DNA from: Taiwanofungus camphoratus
Taxonomy: Eukaryota; Basidiomycota; Agaricomycetes; Polyporales; Taiwanofungaceae
Assembly: GCA_003999685.1 (NCBI GenBank)
Contig: CP021224.1
Span: 2,418,001-2,482,000 of the forward strand
Reading direction: 5' to 3'
Length of the DNA stretch: 64,000 nucleotides
Shown here: piece by piece, positions 12,001 through 25,439 of the stretch
Layout: each line of letters opens with the position of its first letter
Numbering within the stretch: position 1 is the stretch's first letter
Notes under the pieces: generated by a model
What the model saw: only the letters and a program-made list of their open reading frames with translations
Databases searched by the model: none
What the model was told of the DNA's origin: nothing
Translations under genes and position numbers: made by a program

Positions 12001-12990
12001 CAGGTGTTCTTTCTCATGGGCCGTGATCGGGCGCCGCCTAGCTACGGCGGTACCGTCTGGCTGGGATGCAGGTGCTTGTTGTGTTTTGCGGCTACAGTGT
12101 TTTCTCCTCCACTCTTCGTTTTTGAGTAACTTGCGCAGTTGGGACGGCATCCAGCGACGACGATCGTGACGCCGATGATCGAGCAAGGGCACTGGACAAC
12201 CCCTTGTGATATGCTCCACCGACCAAACAAGCAGAGTTGTCCCCAATTCCCAGTATTTCCTGAGCTTCTCTACCCCTTTGCATCGTTCCGAGCCAGCGTC
12301 CACCGAATGCATCAGCAGTATAGGCTAAACGGAGTGTGTCTCGCAGCTATTTCGGTGGTGGAAACGCCCCAGGTCCAGCAAGAGTCAAAAGTATACCGGG
12401 ACATGCCTTGTAGGATGGGGTCAGAACACCCTCGGAGCGGCGTGCCTGATTATTCGAACCGTACCACCCCCATCGCCATAATTTCATACAGGTTCCGGTG
12501 CCTTTCAAGGCGTTCGTGCGTCCATCTGCAGCCTGCTAATTGTGTGGGGCGAATGGCGAGGATGTAGTCTGCCCCTGACGATCTTGTTTTTAGTTATGCA
12601 TCTGCGAGCATGCGTTCAAAGCGAGTCGGATACGCCCCCGTGAATTCACAATTATAAAACCTCGTCTTCGTCTTCACTTCCTGCTGCCTTGTTCCCGTTC
12701 AGTCACAATCCATGCGTTCTTCACATTCCTTGTGCCTATCACACAAGGTCATCGGTCCTACTTCCCAGGGAACGACGGAGGGGGCTTCCGAGGCTATGTA
12801 TAGGCACCACCACCAACCGCACGGCACAGTCATGCAAATGCGCAGCTTGGGACGTAACCGAATATTCGTTAGCGAGTAGATCACATCCGTCAGCGGCAGC
12901 AAACTGGACAAACTTATGCGGGATGAGACGGTGTAAATATTGAGTGGTGATGGTACAGCCGCTATGGAATTAACATATTACTTTCCCTAT
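9059..12990. other. Four-kilobase stretch without a convincing gene
   Basis: I see no gene that splices cleanly. Noted open stretches: a minus-strand one at 9507-9986 (first ATG near 9977, contains DIDMALIRL, vaguely like a trypsin-fold segment but without catalytic motifs), and a GC-rich plus-strand region at 10536-11292 where MEDLHDYFARVG and EAGARQLGSLAG could be exon fragments of one decayed gene. A TATAAA at about 12654 followed by a CT-rich run resembles a fungal promoter, but no gene follows that I can recognise. 9059-9200 presumably holds the promoter of the 433-aa gene. Confidence 0.35.
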
Positions 12991-14677
12991 CTATACCTTC
13001 CGTAGCGACGATGGTAACGAACCGAGAGTCCTATGCCTGAAGAACTCCCAAACCTGAGGGCCATAAGCATAGTACAATATGCCGAACACTGCACCGCCTA
13101 AGTGGGCGTAATGGTCAAAGACTCTATCAATGAAGGAAATGCAGAATCAGCATTAGGCATCAAAAACCATGCGATGTGGGAAATGGCTGACCTCCATCCC
13201 CGCAAAGCTCCCAGAATGTCAAGCGACATGAGTCCGAACACGCCGTATTGTATAGGTATCGGAGGCGTCGGTGGGAATATGAGCGAAATTGCAGTGTCAG
13301 GGAACGCCATTGCGGTGAGCGTGACAGTGGCGTAGATGGCACCAGAAGCCCCGAGGGACGGGAGGATTGTCGATGACGCTTCCTTAGCAGCAGAGGCAGA
13401 GGCAGAGGCAGAGGCAGACTTTGCCGCGCCACTAGCCGTCGAGCGGACCACGGTGGACACGGAGGACGATAAGTGGGACACTAATCTGGGAAAAGTTATG
13501 CGTGCGGAAACGACATGCGAGGCGAGTGCAGAGAACAGGCCCGCTGTTGGACAGAGTACGCATAAGTATCCAGTAGCTTAGCGGGACATGGCAGGGATGA
13601 GAAGTACCTGAAATGAAGAATGCGAGGAAATGCCATTTGACAGTAGACTCTCGCAGATTTGTCGGGTTACTTTGCTGCTCTTTGGTGAGGTAGAGGCACG
13701 CGGAAGTACCTGAAGTCCCCACAGTCAGGAAGAAAGCGTTAATAAGGAGTTTATTGACCATACCGAAGCTTGCCAGAGCCATTGAGTTAAAGAGAAAATG
13801 AAAAAAGGAGCTATGACTGAGGGGACACGATTGAGAATTTATTGAATACATGGACAACGGTGAATTTTACCTAAATACACTCGTGAGCATAGTGTAAGAT
13901 AGCCCAGAAAGTGGGCTATGGGTGAAACTCCTCATCATCAACGGCTTTAATCTTGGGATTTGCCAGGCAAGCCACACGAGCGCGTTAACGGCCCCAATAG
14001 TGTAGCAAACTCTTTTGCCTTCAGAGTTGTCCAACAGAGGCTGAGCCACTTGGACGTAGCCCAAACTAATCAAAGACTTTATTGTTTGTGGCCATTCTTC
14101 GATGACCAGCTTGACCCTAGTAAAGCCTGTTTGTAATTTCTATGATTGCATTTCCAATGTATCAGCTGGTGAACGGTGAACTCATAAAGTTTGGTGCTGA
14201 TTCACCCTGCCTAATTCATAGTATCTAGCCCTCCTTAGTTCATCATTGTTAGGCGCCCTTGATCCCCAAGTACTGCCAGGCTCCGAGAGCTTGTTGGACC
14301 AGTAGTAGGTATCTTCGTTGGTCTGTCTGGCAGCGAGGCCAAACGCAACAAATGACCCGAAAGCAAAGAACTGCACAATACCATACAAAGGTCAGGGACT
14401 AACATATAAAATTCCGAGGACGGCACCTTACAAGGACTTGATTTCTGACTGATGGACGTTTGACTTGCTCGCTAAATGATTTTACTATCTCGCCCTCCTG
14501 TTCCCGGGCTATTTCTTGACGAAATGATGGTACTGACGGCGGCGCCGGTTGGTGATCACGACGGGGAAGTAAGCGAGGAAGCTGCCTATTGCGAGTAAAT
14601 GAGAATGAACGGCAAGAAATTCGAGATATGCCCAGGCGCAGGGATCCTGAAGAGTGTGAGTGCAGAGTCCAAAGCAT
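12991..14677 (-). CDS. PCP1: Mitochondrial rhomboid protease (Pcp1/Rbd1/PARL type)
   Basis: Seven-exon model complement(join(12991..13123,13192..13543,13608..13709,13764..13816,13871..14109,14206..14370,14432..14677)), 429 aa, all phases close. It is an inner-membrane serine protease that cleaves within membranes; in yeast Pcp1 processes the dynamin Mgm1 and cytochrome c peroxidase. Seen here: a basic N-terminus rich in Arg/Ser (presequence-like), the SVFSHSSFFHFLFN segment, the catalytic serine in LGASGA (Ser about 335) and the catalytic histidine in FDHYAHLGG (His about 393), followed by the GILYYAYGPQVWEFFRHR tail typical of the family. Odd: a Ser/Ala-Lys run (about residues 310-327), encoded by a GAGGCA-type hexamer repeat, lies just before the active-site serine. 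The promoter is shared with the methyltransferase gene starting at 14882. Confidence 0.93.
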
Positions 14678-14881
14678 GGTCGCGCTGCTCTACGGCTCGG
14701 CAAGCGCGTGTATGCCTATCAAACACGTGACCTTTTCACCCTCGATCGACGGCTAAGTACTTATTAGCGCCGAAGCTTCAGCTTCCGAGTTCCCTTCACT
14801 GTGTCGGTGTGTGATTTGACTCCGGCGATCCGTAGCAATTCAAATCGGGCACGCAAGAAAGGAGAAAAATCTTCCATTATC
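14678..14881. promoter_or_regulatory. Bidirectional promoter, PCP1 / methyltransferase
   Basis: About 200 bp separate the divergent start codons of PCP1 (minus) and the methyltransferase (plus). It contains ATCAAACACGTGACC, with a CACGTG at about 14724. No TATA box obvious for either side. The shared-promoter role is inferred from layout. Confidence 0.5.
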
Positions 14882-16287
14882 ATGTTTTACTATATATCTT
14901 TCCTTCGACCGCCACCGTTGCAGGCCTCTCTTTCTGGTTCCATTTCAATCACACCACAAGTCGCAAATGATCTGCGAACAGAACTTCTGACGGATGAGCA
15001 GGAAATATTTTATGCATGGTCTTATGTGTCGACTAGTCAAGACCAGCTAAACCGTCTTCCCATCATTTCTAAACCCCAAAAATTGACCATCTGGCGCCAA
15101 AGTAGTGCCTACAAGGATATCTCGGTACCCTTTCCACCGAGCATTAGGGAGGGTCAATACTGTCGGTTAATACTTTCCTCACACGCAGAAAGGGCTCCCC
15201 ACGTTATAGATCTTTCCGCGCCTGCATTGGGAGAGAGGCCTTTGCCTGTCGTCTCTTTGCCGACACTATTTAGCTCCCGAAGCGCCAAGGGAAAGGCCAG
15301 AACAACCACGATTGAGAAACAGGAGCAAGTAGAACGCATCTATATGGTTTCTCTCAATTCGGAACGCGAGATTTTTCTGACCATAAGGGAACAGACATCA
15401 TTTGATCTAGATAAGGTATGCATCCAACTTTATTTCCGCTGTATGAAAGTCACAGCATGGTCCAAGGCAATTTAGAAAGTTTGGGATAGCGGCATTGGAT
15501 TAAGTTCTTGGATAGTCGCCCTAGCCCAAGATGCTCCCAGTTCCCGAGCAAACTTCCTGCTTATCAAACTGAAGGACGCCTTGTTTTCATGCATGTGTCG
15601 CAATATACTTGAACTTGGCATGTACTGACATTACACCCTGTCGTATACAAGTGATTGACATTATTGACCAGGCGCTGGCACTGGAATTGTCTCTTTAACC
15701 CTAGGTTGCCTGCTTTCTAAGGCGGAATCCTCCGGTGGGGGATGTATCATAACCACTGATCTCCGTGGGTTACCTCTCTTACCCCGTACCAATGCTCTGA
15801 CTCTCTTCTGTATACAGCTTCCGCGATGCCCTTACTAGAACATAATATAACTGCCAATAAAGCTGTATTTCAGTCGCCTTGGACGTGTCCGCAGGCGGTT
15901 GTACTTGACTGGGATGCAGAAAAGTTTCCGGAAGAAGTCTCGGCTGTCAGGGATGGGTTCCATGTCATTGTGTACGTTCTTGGAGTCTCAGCTTCTTTCA
16001 ATGAAGCTGACGGTCTGTATCCATCTAGCATGGCCGATGTCACTTACAATACCTCCTCTTTTCCCTCCCTCATCAACACTCTATCTAAACTTGTATCTAT
16101 CAGGTCGTCTAATGTAGAATCGGACTCGCGATCACCTTTGATTCTTCTGGCCTACAAGGAACGTGATCCGGCGGAGCGCTCGTTATGGGACATGGCACGG
16201 GAGGTTGGCATCATATTTGAAAAAGTAGGCGAAAGATGTGGTGCAGGAGGAGACCCTGTTGAAATATGGATAGGGCAGGTATTGTGA
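14882..16287 (+). CDS. METTL21-type (Methyltransf_16) SAM-dependent protein methyltransferase
   Basis: Model join(14882..15415,15476..15617,15672..15764,15818..15971,16029..16287), 393 aa, phases close. Members of this family methylate lysines on chaperones, elongation factors and similar proteins. Marks: VWDSGIGLSSW before the SAM fold (about residue 180), motif I ELGAGTGIVSL (about 224-234) formed across intron 2, the acidic TTDLPSA loop (about 254-259) and the post-motif DVTYN (about 311-315) followed by a Leu-rich segment and LLAYKERD. Intron 2 has a GC donor (CTTG then GCATGT at 15618); the only frame that yields motif I uses it. The N-terminal 170 residues are longer than in human METTL21 and look like the usual fungal extension. 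Substrate unknown. Confidence 0.88.
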
Positions 16288-16541
16288 AACCTTTAGATGT
16301 GCAAGTTGGGAATGGCCATAGGAGTACTACAAGCAGCTATAATGTATTTTTGTGCCTGTCATTTGTATACTGCAATACAGGATCTGACCAGATCTGGAAC
16401 CGATAAGTGCCTGCAGGCACTACAAGATTAACTTACGTAATTATGATCTGCGCGAGCCAGAGCAACGCCTCAGCACAACTTTCTCTCTTTGCCCTCGATA
16501 TCCTCGATATCTGTCGGGACGTTGAGTCCAGGCTTCCGACA

Positions 16542-19452
16542 ATGAGCGAAGAACGCTATTCACCATCTTCATGGGATAATGGTGACGGCTCCGAAGCGCA
16601 CCACTCAGCGCAGCCGCACAACGGGTACAGCCGCCAGCCATTAACCCAGGGGCCAGTCGTGGTTTCTCGCGAATCTCTGGACATCGTACCTCCGACGCCC
16701 ACCAAGTCTATTTCTCCTCCTCGCTCTAGCGCAGATTCGCCGAGCAGACCGTCCGGGTCCAAGTGGCGCGACAGCGCGTTGCCTGCGCCTGTAACTGCGG
16801 AGTTGCCGGACAATGTGACCCTCGACAGTGCTACCCTAGTGGAACCTAGCTTTGATGAGAATGTTTTGCGAGCATTGTGCGATATGGATGTGAGGTTATT
16901 TCTGTGTATCACCTGTATGTGAACTTAACCTCATTGTACCATGTTGACAGTGTGGGGTTCCTTTACTCCTCGATCGAATCAAGCAAAGTATGGTCTCTTG
17001 TAGAGTGTGTATCTATTCCGTCTATGCAGTACTATCTGGAACGCTCGTCATGCCATGCAGCTTGACAAAATAGTGGAAGCGTCCTTTGTGTTGTCGCGCC
17101 TATGATCAAAATGGGAACTGTCGTGCATCGGCATCAGTCCAATGTTTTTCTCGGGTTTGTTCAATGCACGATAGCATCCAGGACAAATGGCACACCCATT
17201 CTACAATGATGTTAACCTTCCTTGTCTGGCACCGAGTCCTAGACCTCTGTCATCTCCTACGGTTGGCTGATCGCTGATTGATCAGGAAGCATCGGTGTTT
17301 TTCAAAAAGCGAGCATTATTGGAGGAAGAATATGGTCGAAATATGCAGAAGCTGACGAAGGTTACATCTGACGCATATTCGGTGAATGACGGAAAGGCCG
17401 GGTAATTCAACTGTTCTGTTGGTTGCCAGCATGCTGACCCTCCCTTCAGGACATTCGTCGCTGCGTGGCAGTCATCCTTAAAATTGCATGAACATATGGC
17501 GGAGAATAGGATACGTTTTGCTCAACGTTTGCATGAAATGAGCGAGGACCTAGCTACGCTGTCCAAAGAGGTGGACAAAAATAGGAAGCAGGTGAGTTGA
17601 TGTTGTTTTGTTTGTCGCATACTTCCAATTCCAGTCTTACATTATACCTAGACAAAGGAGCTCGCGAACCGTTATGAAAAGGCACTGCAGGACTCAGAAT
17701 CAGTGACAGACAAGTGTAAGGCAAGGTTTGATGTTACGGCTGAAGAGTTAGAGCGACTGCTACTTCAGAAAGAGGGCGAGTCTTACAGAGATACACCAGT
17801 ACAAGGTCGATCACCCGGCGGAGTAGGTGGGAAAAGGGCCATAGGTAAAGCTGTCGCGAAAGGTGGCTTACTCTTAAAGGGAAAGAATCCCGGAAACGTA
17901 CGTCGTGATTCATTACGCACATGTCATGCAAGCCAATACATATTTTTTTTCGATGGTCAGCTGCAAAGACAAGAGGAGGATGTCAGAGCCAGGATGTCGA
18001 GCGCATCGGACGCCTATCGAAAGGCTGTCACGGAGACGCAAGCCATCCGACAAGAATACTTCAACTTCCAATTACCACGTCTACTACGGGTAATGTGCTT
18101 TAATTCACGAGTATGTAGTGACATTGACCCTATGCATTATGTTAGGCTCTTAAGGAGTGTGTAGACGAAATCGATCTGGGTACACAATATCACCTTTCCC
18201 GTTACGCTTTCCTGTTTGAGAGTATCGTCTTGAGTGATGGTACCACACTCACTCCCACCGATGAGAACGGTGAATCTCATCTGTCCATGCTAGGCATTCA
18301 ACTGACCATCGTGTGTGACTATAGCCGCGCCGGGCCTGAAGGCGATCATTGAGTCGATCGACAGTCGTTCCGATTTCAAGACCTACATGCAAAATTATGC
18401 CTTTGCACATGGTGGCTCCAATAGCCGAGGTCCTCGACGGGACGGCCCGAGGGAGGAAGGCTTCGTGAGTTCTTGTCATTTTCCCTTCCACAGGGTGTTC
18501 TCAGCCTGTTTTTCTCCGATCTTCTAGCTCCCGCCGATCCCGGCGCTTGCTCCCCTCGGAACAAGCTCCCCAAGCACATCCCATTCTCAGATACCTGACA
18601 AGGGCCGACCAACGTTCGGCGTTGATCTTGCAGAACAGATGGCGCGTGATGACATGGATGTACCGCCCATCATGGTCAAGTGTTGTGAGGCCATCGAGAA
18701 GTACGGTTTGCAATCGCAGGGCATTTATCGCATCGGTGGGACAGTGAGCAAAGTCGCCAAACTAAAGGAACGGCTGGACAGAGGTTTGTGGCCTTTATGG
18801 TCATTGTCAATTTGCTGCCAATATTGATCTCGTCATTGGCTTAGATCTTGATTCTGTGAACCTTGATGCCGACGAATGGTCCTCTGACATCAGTAATGTC
18901 ACGAGTGTGCTGAAAATGTGGTTACGAGAGCTGCCAGACCCCTTGTTTACATATAATTTACACAATGGCTTCCTAGAGGCCGCAAGTCAGTTACATCATT
19001 ATTAATTCATTATGACCTCTGGCTGACCAATATTACAGGAAACGAAAACGAAAGACTGCGACATATTCGACTACACGAACGCGTCAATGACCTTCCGGAC
19101 CCCAATTATTCTACTCTCAAATACTTCATGGGACATTTACACAAGTTTGTTCTGTTTTTTTTTGCTACCATTTATGCACCCTATTGATACATATATAATA
19201 GAGTTGTTCAAAACGAAGCTCAGAATGCAATGTCCATACAAAATATTGCAATTGTCTTCGGTCCCACACTCTTCGGGCAGGGCCAGCCTAACATGAATGG
19301 CCAAATGAATGGTATGGCAGATGCATCACTACAAAACAAGGTGATTTTTTTTTAGATTTGAACCCTCGGTCGAGGCTGAAGCAGGTGTTCAGGCTGTCGA
19401 GACAATTTTAGAACATTATACCGACATATTTGTTGATGAGAGCGAGGCATAA
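16542..19452 (+). CDS. RGD1: Rho GTPase-activating protein with F-BAR and RhoGAP domains
   Basis: Thirteen exons: join(16542..16889,16951..17004,17286..17401,17450..17591,17652..17897,17961..18089,18146..18269,18325..18464,18528..18783,18845..18985,19039..19144,19202..19340,19393..19452), 666 aa, all phases close. Rgd1-like proteins bind curved membrane through the F-BAR and switch off Rho3/Rho4-type GTPases in polarised growth. Residues 1-112 are Ser/Pro-rich; the F-BAR/FCH segment starts at FDENVLRALCDMDCGVPLLL and includes FFKKRALLEEEYGRNMQKL and long helices to about 400. The RhoGAP domain runs from about 464 (FGVDLAEQ) to the end, with the arginine finger in GIYRIGG (Arg about 501), KMWLRELPDPL and NAMSIQNIAIVFGPTLFG. 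The last intron (19341-19392) contains an open but alternative reading, so a slightly longer isoform is possible. Confidence 0.92.
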
Positions 19453-19993
19453 GTGTTTGTGTTTGTGTTCGCATCTTTCTGTTGCTTTCTTTTGCACCGG
19501 AACATTATTTTATACCCGCTTATCCGCACTGTATCCTCTACCTTAAATCGTCCCTGGTTGTCATCCATTTTTGTCCCACAGGGTATAGGTCGAGCTGCGC
19601 TCGTGACCATTGGACTTTTGTACTGGATTGTGAATTTATATCTTATTGAATCAAGTTTCAGGGATTTCCAAGTTGTTACTGCCAGCGCGTATGAGAGTAA
19701 AATATTGACAAGCATTTTACGGTAAAATCTGCAAGAATTGGTACGTGATAATAAATAACTTCATTGTCCAACATAATGACACAAATCACGTGGGGCTCCT
19801 CGAATGCCGTACTGGTGTGCCATGTATACCCAGTTCTCTGTATAAATATCGGTCATGGAGCGGCGGTTCTCTGGGAGATGCGAACGCCAGGCCCCAAAGA
19901 GAGAGTCTGCATCCCACGTAGGGTGAGTATCCAGACGCCAAGAGAGAGGAAGATCGCACAAGGTAATCAGGTAGCCCTGAGTGCCAGCACTAG
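19453..19993. other. Convergent 3' spacer between RGD1 and F-box gene
   Basis: Two genes end toward each other here. Sequence is AT-rich with no recognisable coding potential; terminators/poly(A) signals are presumably present but not distinctive. Confidence 0.5.
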
Positions 19994-21155
19994 CTAGCTG
20001 CGGGTGTAACGGGGTGTCGATTGTGGAACCCAAATTTGCTCTGCTGAAAGTGTCCACGCTGTCTTGGATGGAAATATAATCTCCCGGAGGGAGGAACAGC
20101 TACGCCCCCACGTCGTGCAAAGCGTCGATTCTTCCAGAGAGCTTCCAAGACCCATGTTCGATACGCTCGTTGGGGAGAGGTCGAGCTGATAGAGATCAGA
20201 GAATGCACATAGTAAGGGCGTCAGCCCTGCCAAAATGCTCTGAAGTAAATATTAGACGAGTACACGACGCATCAAAAGTCAGACTCACAATGCCAGTGAA
20301 TGAATGGTGAAGCGCATGATGCAATGCAAGCCTGACCCTGAGATACCTGACATCTTTGAGATGCTGGGAGACGTCTCGTAACGTGTTTGGCGTCACAGGG
20401 AATGCACTCAGGTCGAGCCACTGAATCCGGGCAGTGGTTTGTGCGATGAGTGCGAGCTCCCATTCGGTAATAGGATCCTCTCCAACGAGAGCAAGGCAGC
20501 GCACGGGACGCCCTGGAAGGACGCTCGCTGCGGTAATAGCTGATCCACGAAAGCCCCAGACCAAGGGCAGGTCGGAAGGGAGGAGGTTGATGGGTTCGTA
20601 GTAGTCCGTGAGCCTCAGGCGCTCAATGGATGGCGTAGCGTGGAGAAACCACTCGAGCTGGATGGTAGCCGGATGACATTTAGCCGGAAGACTGCCACGA
20701 CCAATACCGCTTAGCGCGAAAAAGCGTAAGGAGGGAAAGCGACATCCGCTCAGAATGCTTTGTGACGGAATATGGACTCCTATGAGCCCGAATGCCAGGT
20801 CTAGCATCTCAATACGAATCATTGTGCGTAATGCACAATTCAGCTTCGCGAGGACAGGCTCGATGGATTGCAGATAGTGCTCTCGCGGACCGGGCTCGGT
20901 GTGCCATCGGATGTTCAACGTTCGGACCACTTCTGGCAGATGAGGGTTCTGAAGGAGGGTCTTGCAGCAGCGAAGTGTTCTGGAGGGTTTCGGACTAGAG
21001 CGAGAGATGCACTCAGAAATCCCGATATTGGAGTACAGAATGCGCTCTGCCACTCCCTGAAATCTGTGTGATGTGCGAGTCACCTTGGTGAGTTCGCTGG
21101 GCTGTAGGTTCTCGAAGATGGCGGAGAGCGTTTCACTCGGGAGTAGAGCGGACAT
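19994..21155 (-). CDS. F-box-like protein
   Basis: Model complement(join(19994..20239,20289..21155)), 370 aa, one GT-AG intron, phases close. The N-terminus LPSETLSAIFENLQPSELTK followed by VTRTSHRFQGVAERILYSNI matches the F-box-like pattern of the many basidiomycete F-box proteins, which recruit targets to SCF ubiquitin ligases. Beyond it are loosely repeated Leu-rich segments (LRFFALSGIG, IERLRLTDYY, IQWLDLSAFPV, VRYLRVRLAL) compatible with irregular LRRs. Substrate unknown. In agarics this family is large and fast-evolving. Confidence 0.75.
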
Positions 21156-21796
21156 CGGAGTTGAATGGAAATGTTGCGATTATGAAGTAGGGTCAGGAAG
21201 GATTGCAGAATCGTCCGGCACATGTATGTGGGCTGCACCGATTCTACGCAAGTCTGGTCAATGTCAAGGTAAATCTGAAGGCGATTGGACAACGATACCG
21301 CACGTATATAACGCGGATATTCAGAGAACGGAGAAATTACGGAGAATGGATAGGTGAAGCTTCCCAAGCCGGACAGGGTAGGGCAAACGGCATGAGGATA
21401 ACATCTATGTACTTCGGACGAAGGCAATGCAAAGACATCACCCTCGGATGTCGACTTCGGATAGTCCAAGTTTACGTTGCTACCATGGGAATAGCGCACA
21501 AATAATGCTTGTTGGATACGAAGATCATCTCATCAAGACAGAACTCTAGACAGCGGCTGTACCGCCAAAGTGCACGCGACGAGCACACGGCTTCGGTGAA
21601 CTACACTACCACATACCAACAATGGCAAGACGTCTACCGCAACGAAGCCTGACAAGAACCGGTAAAAAATCCGTCTTCTCATCACACGGAACGAAATGAT
21701 TGATCGAAGAGGCCCGAATAAAATGACAATACTGTTGTACAGTAAGTAGTGATACACCGATAAAACACCGGAAACGATAGCTTGGAGGACCGGGCA
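21156..21796. other. Spacer between the F-box gene and histone H4
   Basis: Holds the F-box gene promoter and the H4 3' region. Open stretches on both strands are short and show no family. Nothing further supported. Confidence 0.4.
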
Positions 21797-22264
<468 letters not shown>

Positions 22265-22560
22265 GATGCAACTGAGATAGTTATGGAGTGTTGGGGGTCA
22301 ATAATAGTGATGACAAATGTAAGTAGAGGCAGATGGATGCAGTCTGCTTTATATGATAGCGCGTGTGGCCGCGACTCACGTGAGTCGAACTCTATTTTGT
22401 TGAATGCGTGTAAACGCGTCTTGGTGCACGTGACCACGCGCACTGGACGCGACGCGACTGTTTGAAAAGAGCTCGCTTTTCTACGTACTATCCCATTTAA
22501 ATCTTTATCTGCAATCAGGCCTATTCACGTTATTCTTCGTCTTTGAAATCGTGCACTGTG
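22265..22560. promoter_or_regulatory. Divergent histone H4/H3 promoter
   Basis: 296 bp between the two start codons. Contains a perfect 16-bp palindrome CGACTCACGTGAGTCG (22372-22387), a second CACGTG near 22427-22432, GCGTGTAAACGCG-type GC-rich inverted motifs, and a TATA-like ATATAAAG on the minus strand near 22349-22356. The layout implies coordinated S-phase expression of the pair; which boxes do this is inference. Confidence 0.7.
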
Positions 22561-23187
<627 letters not shown>

Positions 23188-23519
23188 ATTGATGTATCTT
23201 GTACTTGTATTTCTTGTAGAGTACTATTTATTCTCTTATTAATTCCGTTCTTGCCATGTATGATTGACTGAGAGGAGTGATATCACTACTCATATTTGGT
23301 AAGTGATGTTGTTTGCGGAAAGCTGATTGTGCAGTTGCCGGTTATCAAATAAAGGAATACTTGCTCCTGTCGGATAGTAGTATATCACTGCACATTGGGA
23401 TAGATGGATGCACAAGAGATAGGTTAGTAAGGTGTAGGTGAAAAGGTATCTTAATACACAAGTAAATGATCATAGTTCCCAAATAAAACAAAAAAAAATC
23501 AAAGAACCATCCGCAATAC

Positions 23520-24930
23520 TCAAGCAAAGTCACCCGCCTCTCCTCCATACTGCTTTGGTAACTCCTTCGCATTTATAATCGGTAACAGGGCGTTTCCAAT
23601 AGTTTGTGGCCCACTGCCAACCATGCTAAACTTTGCGAGGGTCTTTGCAGGTATCAAGGGCTTGAAAAGCCAGAAAATCCATGCCATCAGACCGGGAACA
23701 TTGACAAACCACTTGCTTGACTGTGAAAGAATGCGTGAGGAACAAACACGAGCCGAGAGGGAAAATCTGAGACTATGAAAACGTACAAGAAACTCAGGGT
23801 AGTAATTCTGGAAGATAGCGGTGGCTTGGGATGCAGCTGCCTTCGAATTCGCGTCTCTCGACGTCATGCTGATCCCCTGATAATCTGGAGTAATCATGGA
23901 AAAGAGTATGAGCGAAAAACTGATGAAAGTTCCATTGCAAATGTTCAACCGCCGGAACTTACCGTGTACCTGAATCATTTGATCGGTGTTCTCGAAATCT
24001 AGCAATTGTATGCTTTTTTCCATGAATGCGACCCGCCAACTACATGGATCGGCGAGCCGGTGTGAATAAGATGACCGGACTCTATTGGTGAGGGCACATT
24101 TGAGCACACACCGAATGAACAGTTGCACGTCCTTGAATGCATCCTTATGCGCACCGTATAGGTTGTACCTGGACAATTTCGGTGTGGAAGACGTCAGTTT
24201 CATGCAAAGATCGTACTAAGAAATTAGAGTGATTACATACGTGACCGGTCTGCCCTCCTTGTCTTTCCCGTACACGATACCCACCTTGTCGAACTCCGAG
24301 GGGTATTTTTCGCTGACGGCTTCGTCGACCTTAAACTCTTTCCTCCACCGAAGAGTGTCGACCAACATCTTGTGTGCGTCGTTCACACTGAGATTTCTGT
24401 TACATGTGCATTAGTGGAAAATAGAAACAAAGAAGCTGTAGCATTCCGTGCCTAGCACGCAAGAACTTGATTAAAATGACGCTGACTCGTGCGTCCTTGG
24501 ATCCAGTCGGGTCGATGGAGACACCCCAAAGTAGGATGGGTGACGACTTGGCCTCTTTCTCAGGATATGCCTCGGTAAGAATGTCCGGAAGCCTTGCCTA
24601 TAGGCCACCATATTCAGCCCGTACATGAAATAGTTAAAATTAGATTGAATTTCAAAACGAATATTGCCAGTGTGTACCCACACGGAGCTCCTTCACGGCT
24701 TTCCACTCGTCCTCCGTGAATTTCTTTGTCAGTGCATTCTGAGGCTCTTCATCCTTGTGAGAAACGTCCTTAGATTCTGGACACCGGAGATTTAACAACT
24801 GGCGAACGCTTGTACTTTAAGACTACTTACGTTCTGTAGCCTGAGAAGTGTCCGAAACGATAGCAGCGGCGGCTACCTCTGGATCTACGACTGTCTGACG
24901 TACGGGATCAGCGGTAGTCTCAACCGCCAT
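23520..24930 (-). CDS. SFH5: SFH5-like phosphatidylinositol transfer protein (CRAL-TRIO/Sec14 domain)
   Basis: Eight exons: complement(join(23520..23720,23787..23884,23963..24039,24112..24168,24241..24396,24452..24597,24682..24776,24831..24930)), 309 aa, phases close. Sec14-like proteins move phosphatidylinositol between membranes. Seen: FTEDEWKAVKELR then ILIKFLRARNLSVNDAHKML (CRAL-TRIO N-terminal helices), LVDTLRWRKEFK, GRPVTYNLYGAHKD, LLDFENTDQMIQVHDYQGIS, YYPEFLSSKWFVNVPGLMAW, FKPLIPAKTLAKF and the C-terminal LPKQYGGEAGDF. Intron 3 uses a GC donor (GCTAG then GCACGG, 24451); the alternatives hit stops. A plausible intron acceptor just upstream of the ATG (near 24950) suggests a 5' UTR intron. 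Converges on histone H3. Confidence 0.9.
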
Positions 24931-25439
24931 AGGGTCAGTTACTGTCGATGCTGTGGGGGAGGACAATTTAGGGTGAGAAACGGACACCGAAGGGAATTGG
25001 GAGGCGATATTTATGAGTTACGTACTTGTCTGATAAGATACGTGATTCGTGCACCACGTGACCGACGTTACTCCGTCAAGTCAGTTGGCGTGTCTGATCT
25101 ATAGACACCTTGTTTCTCGTTCTAAATCCACTCCCTCAAGTATGGCTTAAGGAAAAGTATCAGGCGGCATAAAGGACTCCCATGAGGTATGAGGGTGAAT
25201 TAGAGGATAGACGCATTGTGGATTACCTCTAATTGACCGGGTCCCTGATGCTTGGGATTTCATGCACATCGATATTTTTGCCGATGCTGAGGCCCGAGGG
25301 CTTGGGATACTTGCCTAGTTGAAAAAATATTCGCGACTATCTCAAACCGAGGGAACCAAGGTCCTGAAAATCCTCGACAGGTATTCATGAAAGTCAACGC
25401 GAGCTCTCCGTGGTCTAAGCCTTCTTGTCCGACGGCGCA

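Noticed and set aside
19341-19392. Reading the last RGD1 intron as coding
   Set aside because: It would need a 15-nt intron to keep frame; a 52-nt GT-AG intron fits the size of its neighbours.
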